From positions 1 through 64,000 of the forward strand of contig NZ_JOEE01000003.1 in the NCBI RefSeq assembly GCF_000720925.1: a stretch of DNA of 64,000 nt, given 5' to 3'. The DNA is from Phycicoccus jejuensis (GTDB lineage Bacteria; Actinomycetota; Actinomycetes; Actinomycetales; Dermatophilaceae). Under the pieces are notes generated by a model that saw only the letters and a list, made by a program, of their open reading frames with translations, was not told the DNA's origin and searched no databases. This document shows, one piece after another, positions 43,845-50,213 of the stretch; positions within the stretch are counted from its first letter, which is position 1, and each line of letters starts with the position of its first letter. The translations under genes and the position numbers were made by a program.

Positions 43845-44063
43845 CCCGCACGTGCGGGGTTATCGCTGTCCGCGCTCCCCGGCAAGCACGAAAAGCCCGC
43901 ACGTGCGGGGTTATCGCTGTCCGCGCTCCCCGGCGACCACGAAAAGCCCGCACGTGCGGGGTCATCGCCGACCAACCTCCCCCCGCACCACGAAAACCTC
44001 GCACGTGCGGGGTCATCGCCGACCGACCTCCCCCCGCACCACGAAAAGCCCGCACGTGCGGGG
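43845..44063. repeat. Tandem array of five 51-base units with CCCGCACGTGCGGGG palindromes
   Basis: The palindrome starts at 43845, 43896, 43947, 43998 and 44049, a strict 51-base period; copy four begins CTCGC, the others are identical. Between palindromes, units 1 and 2 are nearly identical and units 3 and 4 are nearly identical, each ending CACGAAAAG or CACGAAAAC. The pairing shows duplication of units, unlike CRISPR spacers. Confidence 0.85.
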
Positions 44064-44099
44064 TTCGGGAGGCCGGGACGCCTGCGGTGACGGGAGGGG

Positions 44100-45248
44100 T
44101 CAGCGGCTGCCGGTGCTCACGCGGGCGACGACGTCGAGGTCGACGCCGTCGGCGACGGCGAGGTGCACCGGGTGCCGGGCCTCCCCCGCCCGCAGCTCGA
44201 CCGTGCCGTGCGGCGAGTCCCAGGCCCACGAGGAGAAGGCCCGACGTGCGTCGTGCACGGTCGGGATGGAGCGACCCGCGATGCCGGCCAGCAGGTGCAC
44301 CCCCGAGTAGGTCGTCTCGGCCATCGTGCCCGGGGACGGCGCCTGCGACGTCCCGAGCGGCTCGGCCCCGCAGACGAGGTCCCAGGCCCCGCGGAACTTC
44401 CGGGCGAACTCCTCGGCCGAGGCCGTGCGCAGCGACGAGAACCATCCGGCCGAGACGAACAGGTTGCGCGTCGCGTGCGCCCCGGTGGCCAGGACGACGG
44501 TCTCGTCGATGAAGGGGCTGAACCGGACCACCGAGGCGTCCATCCCGGCCTCGGCGAAGGCCCGGTTGAAGCGCACCGCGTCGGAGCCGACGAGGAGCGT
44601 GATGACCCCCTCGGCCCCGCTGTGGACGATCTCCTGGAGCACGGAGCCCCAGACCTCGGGGCTCTCGGTGCCGAGCGGCACGAACCGGCACCGGAGGACC
44701 TCGACGTCGCGCCCCGCCAGCCCCTCGACCGTGCGCGCCGCCGACTCGCGCGGCCAGACGTAGTCGTTGCCGACCACGTACCACCGGCGCAGGCGCAGCT
44801 CCGTCCGCAGCCAGTCCAGCGAGGCGAGGATCTGGTCGCCCGGGACCTCCCCGCTGCACAGGACGCCGTCCCCGCGCTCCCCGCCCTCGTAGGCCGCGGC
44901 GTAGACGTAGGGCGCCCGTCCCCCCACGACGCGGGCGATGGACTGCCGCAGATTGGAGAGGTGCCAGCCGGTGACCGCGTCGATCTCGCCGGCGGCGAGG
45001 AGGGCGCCGACGTGCCCGGCGACGACGTCGGGGTCGCCGCCGGCGTCGACGTGGACGTAGCGCACGGAGCACCCGGCGACCCCTCCCGCGGCGTCGATCT
45101 CGGCCGCGGCCAGCTCCGCCGCGGCGAGACACTCGAGCCCGAAGATGCCGGCGGGACCCTGCCGCGGCAGGACGAGCGCGACGCGGTAGTCCGAAGAGCT
45201 CGGGCGAGGTCGGACCGGGCCGGGCGCAGGCGTTGCCATACTGGGCAT
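44100..45248 (-). CDS. AmiC/FmdD-like amide-sensing periplasmic-binding-fold protein
   Basis: The 382-residue protein has the type I periplasmic-binding fold of urea/amide receptors: YRVALVLPRQGPAGIFGLEC, AAEIDAAGGVAGCSVRYVHV, AVTGWHLSNLRQSIARVVG, WYVVGNDYVWPRESA, FSPFIDETVVLATGAHATRN. There is no signal peptide or lipobox, so it is probably a cytoplasmic sensor like AmiC of Pseudomonas and mycobacteria, not a transport receptor. No ABC genes are nearby. It is divergent from a MarR gene whose start codon abuts its own. Start ATG 45248 has GAAGGA upstream; ATG 45239 is an alternative. Confidence 0.8.
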   Translation of the reverse strand: MPSMATPAPGPVRPRPSSSDYRVALVLPRQGPAGIFGLECLAAAELAAAEIDAAGGVAGCSVRYVHVDAGGDPDVVAGHVGALLAAGEIDAVTGWHLSNLRQSIARVVGGRAPYVYAAAYEGGERGDGVLCSGEVPGDQILASLDWLRTELRLRRWYVVGNDYVWPRESAARTVEGLAGRDVEVLRCRFVPLGTESPEVWGSVLQEIVHSGAEGVITLLVGSDAVRFNRAFAEAGMDASVVRFSPFIDETVVLATGAHATRNLFVSAGWFSSLRTASAEEFARKFRGAWDLVCGAEPLGTSQAPSPGTMAETTYSGVHLLAGIAGRSIPTVHDARRAFSSWAWDSPHGTVELRAGEARHPVHLAVADGVDLDVVARVSTGSR

Positions 45249-45641
45249 GTGAGTCCGCGTCCTTCCCGCACCGTGTCAGACCGCGAAGAGCACCTGCTCT
45301 CGGTCCTGCGGGTGGCGGCCGAGGCGCAGTCGCGGCTCGAGGGCGCCTTGCGACCCCTGGATCTTACGGTAGACGGCTGGCGGGTGCTCCTGACGATCTG
45401 CGCGGCCCCGGGCGCCTCGATGGCCGACGTCGTCGAGGCCCTCGTCATCCCGTCGTCGACCGCCACCCGGGTCGTCGACGCCCTCGTCGAGCGCGGCGCG
45501 ATGTTCCGGACGCCGGCCCCCGACGACCGTCGCCGCGTCACGCTGAGGCTGTCGGCGGAGGGGCTGCGACGTCTGCGCCGGGCGCAGGACGCGATCAGCG
45601 CCATCGAGCTCCCGGACACCTGGACCCCACTCCCCGGCTGA
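45249..45641 (+). CDS. MarR family transcriptional regulator
   Basis: The 130-residue protein begins VSPRPSRTVSDREEHLLSVL. It has the winged-helix core LDLTVDGWRVLLTICAAPGA, MADVVEALVIPSSTATRVVD, ALVERGAMFRTPAPDDRRR and VTLRLSAEGLRRL, the classical MarR layout with the DDRR wing. It is likely the repressor of the downstream formamide genes, sensing together with the AmiC-like protein; a MarR-like AmiA plus AmiC pair is known from the M. smegmatis acetamidase operon. GTG 45249 follows a CATACT box by six bases, so the mRNA may be leaderless. Confidence 0.85.
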   Translation: MSPRPSRTVSDREEHLLSVLRVAAEAQSRLEGALRPLDLTVDGWRVLLTICAAPGASMADVVEALVIPSSTATRVVDALVERGAMFRTPAPDDRRRVTLRLSAEGLRRLRRAQDAISAIELPDTWTPLPG

Positions 45642-45678
45642 GTCCCCCGCGGGTCTGGACAGATCCGACGCCCACCCC

Positions 45679-45719
45679 TACGCTCCCGATATTCCCATTT
45701 GGGACTATCCCGGATGGGA
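45679..45719 (+). promoter_or_regulatory. Promoter and paired palindromic operators of the formamide operon
   Basis: A TACGCT -10-like box (45679-45684) is followed by two inverted repeats of the form TCCC-N4-GGGA: TCCCATTTGGGA (45693-45704) and TCCCGGATGGGA (45708-45719), 15 bases apart. They would overlap the transcription start, a good position for repression by the adjacent MarR protein. Confidence 0.5.
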
Positions 45720-45738
45720 CCGTCTCGCGGAGGTGGTC

Positions 45739-46026
45739 ATGGCGACGTACGAGTACCTGTGCCGGCGCGACGGGGTGATCGCGGTGCGGCTGCCCGGAGG
45801 TCAGGCCCCGGCGTCGATCGCCTGCCCGAGCTGTGAGGACCCCGCGCGACGTCTGTTCGGCGTCCCGCAGGTGCAGCGCGGCGACTCCCGCTCCCGCCGG
45901 ATCATCGCCGCCACCGAGGCCAGCGCCACCGAACCCACCGTGGTCACGGCACCCCAGGGCCGGCGCCGCTCCCCCACGAGGCGGCCCACGGCCGACCCCC
46001 GGACGGCGATGCTGCCGTCCCCCTGA
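45739..46026 (+). CDS. fmdB: FmdB-like zinc-ribbon protein
   Basis: The 95-residue protein begins MATYEYLCRRDG and has ACPSCEDPARRLFG; the FmdB family usually has two CxxC pairs, and here only one CPSC pair plus Cys8 in EYLC is present, so zinc binding may be incomplete. The C-terminal 45 residues are Arg/Ser/Pro-rich. FmdB was first noted as a regulatory protein next to formamidase in Methylophilus. GGAGG lies five bases before ATG 45739. It opens the fmdB-amiS-fmdA operon. Confidence 0.82.
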   Translation: MATYEYLCRRDGVIAVRLPGGQAPASIACPSCEDPARRLFGVPQVQRGDSRSRRIIAATEASATEPTVVTAPQGRRRSPTRRPTADPRTAMLPSP

Positions 46027-46067
46027 CCGGGCCGCCCGGCCCGGTCACGATCTCGGCAAGGAGAACC

Positions 46068-46688
46068 ATGGGAAACGTCGGACTCCTGTACGTCGGCGCC
46101 ATCCTCTTCCTCAACGGCTGCGCCCTCCTCGGCTGGGTCCGGGGCAACGGCGCCGTCCCCCTCAACATCTTCGTCGGGCTGCTCCAGGTCATCACGCCCA
46201 CGTACCTGATCTTCACCGCCGGCGGCGACGCCGACGTCGTCTTCGGGGCCTCCGGGCTCTACCTGTTCGGCTTCACCTACCTGTACGTCGCAATGAACAC
46301 CATCTGGGGGTTCGAGCCCACCGGCCTGGGCTTCTTCTCCCTCTTCGTCGCCGTCGCGGCGCTCGCCTACGCCGTCGTCAACGCCGTCACCTACCAGGAC
46401 TACGCGTTCACGGTGATCTGGCTGCTGTGGGCCTACCTCTGGTGGCTGTTCTTCCAGCTGCTCGGCCGCGGCCGTGCGCAGCTGACCGCCTGGACCGGCG
46501 TCGTCGCCGCGGTCGAGGGATGGACCACCGCCGCGGTCCCGGCCTTCCTCCTCCTCACCGGGTGGTGGGACGCCCTCCCCAACGCCGTCTGGGCGCTCGT
46601 CGTCCTCGTCCTCACCGTGGGGGGGTTCCTCCTCGCCAGATCCCGCCTCGGCTCCCTGTCCCCGGCGACGGCTCCCGCCACCGCCTGA
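46068..46688 (+). CDS. amiS: AmiS/UreI family amide channel
   Basis: The 206-residue protein has six predicted membrane helices and the AmiS/UreI features NVGLLYVGAILFLNGCALLG, PLNIFVGLLQVITPTYLIFT, NTIWGFEPTGLGFFSLFVA and a Trp/Leu-rich late segment (VIWLLWAYLWWLFF). UreI is a gated urea channel and AmiS is thought to admit short amides. Placement directly before formamidase supports formamide uptake. The start ATG 46068 has AAGGAGAA close upstream. Confidence 0.9.
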   Translation: MGNVGLLYVGAILFLNGCALLGWVRGNGAVPLNIFVGLLQVITPTYLIFTAGGDADVVFGASGLYLFGFTYLYVAMNTIWGFEPTGLGFFSLFVAVAALAYAVVNAVTYQDYAFTVIWLLWAYLWWLFFQLLGRGRAQLTAWTGVVAAVEGWTTAAVPAFLLLTGWWDALPNAVWALVVLVLTVGGFLLARSRLGSLSPATAPATA

Positions 46689-46742
46689 TCCCCGTCCGGC
46701 GGCCCGTGCCGCCCCGTCCCGACCCGTCAGGAGAACCCCGCC

Positions 46743-47996
46743 ATGCCCGAGCTCATCTTCCCGCTCGACTCGACCAAGAAGTTCACCGACCAGCGCCACC
46801 TCGGCCACAACCGGTGGCACCCCGAGGTCCCCGCGGCCGTCCACGTCAAGCCGGGCGACAGCTTCCGGATGCACTGCCGGGAGTGGTTCGACGGCGCCAT
46901 CGTCAACGACGACTCCGCCGACGACATCCTCAACGCGCCCCTCGACACCGTGCACGTCCTCTCCGGGCCGGTGGCCGTCGAGGGCGCACAGCCGGGCGAC
47001 CTGCTCGTCGTCGACATCCTCGACGTCGGGCCGATCCCGCAGGAGGACAGCGGCCCCCTCGCCGGTCAGGGCTGGGGCTACACCGGCATCTTCGCGAAGG
47101 AGCACGGCGGCGGCTTCCTCACCGACCAGTTCCCCGACGCGTACAAGGTCATCTGGGACTTCACCGGAGGGGTCGCCACCTCGCGCCACGTCCCCGGCGT
47201 CTCCTTCGTCGGCATCGTGCACCCCGGCCTCATGGGCACCGCCCCCTCGGCCGACCTGCTGGCCCGCTGGAACGCCCGCGAGGCGGCGCTCATCGCCACC
47301 GACCCCAACCGCGTCCCGCCGCTGGCGCTGCCGCCCGAGCCGAACTCGGCCATCCTCGGGACGCTGCCCGACTCCGAGTACGCCCGGGTGGCCGCCGAGG
47401 CCGCCCGCACGGCCCCGCCGCGCGAGAACGGCGGCAACCAGGACATCAAGAACTTCACGAAGGGCTCGCGGGTCTTCTACCCGGTCTTCGTCGACGGCGC
47501 GAACCTCTCGATGGGCGACCTGCACTTCTCGCAGGGCGACGGCGAGATCACGTTCTGCGGCGCCATCGAGATGGGCGGGTTCATCGACCTGCGGGTCGAC
47601 CTCATCAAGGGCGGCATGGAGACCTACGGCGTCTCGGAGAACGCGATCTTCATGCCCGGCACGACCGACCCGCAGTTCAGCGAGTGGCTCGCCTTCTCGG
47701 GCACCTCGGTCACCCTCGACGGCGAGCAGCGCTACCTGGACTCGCACCTGTCCTACCAGCGGGCCTGCCTGCACGCGATCGACTACCTCACGACGTTCGG
47801 CTGGTCGCCCGAGCAGGCGTACATGATCCTCGGCGCCGCGCCGATCGAGGGCCGGCTCTCGGGCGTCGTCGACATCCCCAACTCGTGCTCGACCGTGTAC
47901 CTGCCGACGTCGATCTTCGACGTCGACATCCGGCCGTCGAGCTCCGGCCCGGCGAAGGTCGACCCCGGGATGGGCGTGCCCCGCTCCTCCTTCTGA
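46743..47996 (+). CDS. fmdA: Formamidase
   Basis: The 417-residue protein belongs to the acetamidase/formamidase family and looks full length. It shows HLGHNRWHPEVPAAVHVKPG, DDILNAPLDTVHVLSGPVAV, GAQPGDLLVVDILDVGPI, WDFTGGVATSRHVPGVSFVG, HPGLMGTAPS, GGNQDIKNFTKGSRVFYPVF, LHFSQGDGEITFCGAIEMGG and a C-terminal VDIPNSCSTVYLPTSIFD. FmdA hydrolyses formamide to formate and ammonium. AGGAGAA precedes ATG 46743. A terminator hairpin follows, but the next transcription unit encodes formate dehydrogenase, which would consume its product. Confidence 0.94.
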   Translation: MPELIFPLDSTKKFTDQRHLGHNRWHPEVPAAVHVKPGDSFRMHCREWFDGAIVNDDSADDILNAPLDTVHVLSGPVAVEGAQPGDLLVVDILDVGPIPQEDSGPLAGQGWGYTGIFAKEHGGGFLTDQFPDAYKVIWDFTGGVATSRHVPGVSFVGIVHPGLMGTAPSADLLARWNAREAALIATDPNRVPPLALPPEPNSAILGTLPDSEYARVAAEAARTAPPRENGGNQDIKNFTKGSRVFYPVFVDGANLSMGDLHFSQGDGEITFCGAIEMGGFIDLRVDLIKGGMETYGVSENAIFMPGTTDPQFSEWLAFSGTSVTLDGEQRYLDSHLSYQRACLHAIDYLTTFGWSPEQAYMILGAAPIEGRLSGVVDIPNSCSTVYLPTSIFDVDIRPSSSGPAKVDPGMGVPRSSF

Positions 47997-48030
47997 CCCG
48001 ACCGGACCCCGACCCCGACCCGAAGACCTC

Positions 48031-48083
48031 CTGACGGCGGTCCCGCGCCCTCCCCCGACCGGGGGGCCCGGAACCGCCGTCAG
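48031..48083 (+). terminator. Terminator after fmdA
   Basis: CTGACGGCGGT (48031-48041) pairs with ACCGCCGTCAG (48073-48083), with further C/G pairing in the loop, 34 bases after the fmdA stop. Confidence 0.7.
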
Positions 48084-48109
48084 GGGTGTCTCCGGAGGCC
48101 GCCCCGACG

Positions 48110-48115
48110 TAGGCT
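48110..48115 (+). promoter_or_regulatory. Candidate -10 box of the formate dehydrogenase operon
   Basis: TAGGCT lies after the fmdA terminator and about 36 bases before the fdsG start, leaving room for a short leader with AGAGAGG. Confidence 0.35.
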
Positions 48116-48150
48116 CGGCGGCAGGTCACAGCCACAGAGAGGTGGACGAC

Positions 48151-48636
48151 GTGCGCCAGCGAGGTCCCAGCCCTGCACCGGCCCCGGCGCCGGCCGACCC
48201 CGGCCGCGCCGCAGCGGTGCGTGCGCTCGCCGAGGGGATGGCCCCGATGCGCGGCCCGCTCCTGCCGGCGCTCCAGGCCGTGGTCGAGCAGCACGGGTTC
48301 GTCCACGACGACGACGTGCCGGTCGTCGCCGACGTCCTCAACCTCAGCCGGGCCGACGTCCTCGGCGTGCTGACCTTCTACCACGACCTGCGCCGCACTC
48401 CCCCGACCGCGCACCGCGTCACGCTCTGCCGCGCCGAGGCCTGCCAGGCGCGCGGCGCCGAGGCCACCGTCGCGGCCGCCGTCGACCGGTGGGCCGGTTC
48501 GACCGACGTCGAGGTCGGCGAGGTCTTCTGCCTCGGCAACTGCGCGCTCGGCCCGTCCGGGATGCTCGACGGCGCCCTCCACGGCCGGCTCACCCCCGAC
48601 CGGCTCGACGCCCTCACCGAGGGGTGGCCGGCGTGA
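48151..48636 (+). CDS. fdsG: NAD-dependent formate dehydrogenase gamma subunit (NuoE-like)
   Basis: The 161-residue thioredoxin-like subunit has DDDVPVVADVLNLSRADVLG, VLTFYHDLRRTPPTAHRVTL and the four 2Fe-2S cysteines in CRAEACQARG and CLGNCALGPSGM, the NuoE/FdsG pattern. It passes electrons within the FdsB-FdsG diaphorase module. GTG 48151 is chosen since AGAGAGG lies eight bases upstream; GTG 48142 in the same frame is possible. Its stop overlaps the fdsB start. Confidence 0.9.
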   Translation: MRQRGPSPAPAPAPADPGRAAAVRALAEGMAPMRGPLLPALQAVVEQHGFVHDDDVPVVADVLNLSRADVLGVLTFYHDLRRTPPTAHRVTLCRAEACQARGAEATVAAAVDRWAGSTDVEVGEVFCLGNCALGPSGMLDGALHGRLTPDRLDALTEGWPA

Positions 48637-50213
48637 ACCCCGTCGTCTGGGTGCCGGCCGACGCCGCCGCCGTCTCGGTCGGGGCCGACGACGTCGCCGC
48701 GGCCCTCGAGGCGGCCGGCGCCACCCTCCGCCGCAACGGCTCCCGCGGCATGCTCTGGCTCGAGCCCCTCGTCGAGCTCGAGACCGACGACGGACGGGTC
48801 GGCTACGCGAACGTCGAACCCGGCGACGTCGACGCCCTGCTCGGAGGCGCGCTCGACGACACCGCCCGCTGCGTCGGCGTGGTCGACGATCACCCGTGGC
48901 TCGCGGGCCAGCACCGCGTCTCGTTCGCCCGGGTCGGCGTCATCGAGCCGACCGACCTCGCCGCCTACCGCGCCGACGGCGGGCTCGCCGGCCTCGAGCG
49001 CGCCCTCACCCTCGACCCCGCCGAGGTCGTCCGCGAGGTCACCGACTCCGGGCTGCGCGGCCGTGGCGGTGCCGGCTTCCCCGCCGGCATCAAGTGGGAG
49101 ACCGTCCGCACGGCGCAGGCCGACACGAAGTTCGTCTGCTGCAACGCCGACGAGGGCGACTCCGGCACGTTCGCCGACCGGATGCTCATCGAGGGCGACC
49201 CCTTCACCCTCGTCGAGGGCATGACGATCGCCGCGATCGCCACCGGCGCGACCGAGGGGTTCGTCTACCTGCGTTCCGAGTACCCGCACGCCATCCGCAC
49301 CCTGCGTCGCGCCATCGACGTCGCGTACGCGCACGGCGTCCTCGGGGCGTCGGTGCTCGGCAGCGGTCGCCGCTTCGACCTCGACGTCCGCGTCGGGGCC
49401 GGCGCGTACATCTGCGGCGAGGAGACGTCGATGCTCGAGTCCCTCGAGGGCAGGCGGGGCGAGGTGCGCGCCAAGCCGCCGATCCCCGCGCTCGAGGGGC
49501 TGTTCGGCCGGCCGACGGTCGTCAACAACGTCCTCACGCTCTCGGCCGTCCCGATGGTCCTCGCCGACGGCGGCGCGGCGTACGCCGCACTCGGCACGGG
49601 TCGCAGCCGGGGCACCCAGGTCTTCCAGCTCGCGGGCAACGTCGCCCGCGGCGGGGTCGTCGAGGCCGACTTCGGCATCTCGCTGCGTGAGCTCGTCGAG
49701 GGCTACGGCGGGGGCACGGCGTCCGGGCGGCCGGTCAAGGCCGTCCAGGTCGGCGGCCCGCTCGGCGCGTACCTGCCCCCGTCGCGGTTCGACCTGCCGA
49801 TGGACTACGAGGCCTTCGCCGAGGCCGGCGCCATGGTCGGCCACGGCGGTGTGGTCGTCTTCGACGACTCGATGGACGCCGGTGCGATGGCGCGGTTCGC
49901 GATGGAGTTCTGCGCCAAGGAGTCCTGCGGCAAGTGCACCCCGTGCCGCATCGGCTCGACCCGCGGCGTCGAGGTCATCGACCGCATCCGGGCCGGGACG
50001 CAGCGCGAGTCCAACCTGGTCCTCCTCGAGGACCTCTGCGTGACGATGACCAAGGGCTCGCTCTGCGCGATGGGCGGCCTCACCCCGATGCCGGTCCGCA
50101 GCGCCCTCGAGCACTGGCCCGAGGACTTCGGTGTCGAGCCCGCCGTGGCCGACGCCGCCACCGACGCGATGTCCGAGTCAGCCACCAGCACCACCGGAGG
50201 AGCGCGGCCATGA
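48633..50213 (+). CDS. fdsB: NAD-dependent formate dehydrogenase beta subunit (NuoF-like, FMN/NAD)
   Basis: The 526-residue protein has the NuoF core: SGLRGRGGAGFPAGIKWETV (NAD loop), CCNADEGDSGTFADRMLIEG (FMN/NAD), AYICGEETSMLESLEG, and the 4Fe-4S motif CAKESCGKCTPCRIG with a later Cys in EDLCVTMTKGSLC. The first about 110 residues form the extra N-terminal domain seen in FdsB. It reduces NAD+ with electrons from formate. GTG 48633 overlaps the fdsG stop (GTGA) and its stop overlaps the fdsA start (ATGA). Confidence 0.93.
   Translation: MNPVVWVPADAAAVSVGADDVAAALEAAGATLRRNGSRGMLWLEPLVELETDDGRVGYANVEPGDVDALLGGALDDTARCVGVVDDHPWLAGQHRVSFARVGVIEPTDLAAYRADGGLAGLERALTLDPAEVVREVTDSGLRGRGGAGFPAGIKWETVRTAQADTKFVCCNADEGDSGTFADRMLIEGDPFTLVEGMTIAAIATGATEGFVYLRSEYPHAIRTLRRAIDVAYAHGVLGASVLGSGRRFDLDVRVGAGAYICGEETSMLESLEGRRGEVRAKPPIPALEGLFGRPTVVNNVLTLSAVPMVLADGGAAYAALGTGRSRGTQVFQLAGNVARGGVVEADFGISLRELVEGYGGGTASGRPVKAVQVGGPLGAYLPPSRFDLPMDYEAFAEAGAMVGHGGVVVFDDSMDAGAMARFAMEFCAKESCGKCTPCRIGSTRGVEVIDRIRAGTQRESNLVLLEDLCVTMTKGSLCAMGGLTPMPVRSALEHWPEDFGVEPAVADAATDAMSESATSTTGGARP

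Larger units (their letters stand above)
43443..44099. other. Repeat-rich 657-base intergenic region
   Basis: No gene is supported here. It includes the rpsO promoter region (43443-43600), a large bipartite inverted repeat (43640-43712) and a five-unit 51-base tandem array (43845-44063). Open frames through the array exist in several phases because 51 is a multiple of three, but their products are only repeat peptides. Confidence 0.75.

Noticed and set aside
43845..44063. Possible type I-E CRISPR array (GC-rich palindromic repeat resembling actinobacterial I-E repeats).
   Set aside because: The period is 51 bases, not about 61; the inter-palindrome segments are shared between units instead of being unique spacers, and no cas genes are in the window.
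43845..44063. Coding frames through the 51-base array with repeated TPHVRGF-like peptides.
   Set aside because: A 51-base unit keeps any frame open if one unit lacks stops; there is no ribosome binding site, no family match and several phases are open at once.
43845..44063. Cluster of parS sites.
   Set aside because: Only the central CACGTG is shared; the parS arms TGTTT and AAACA are absent.
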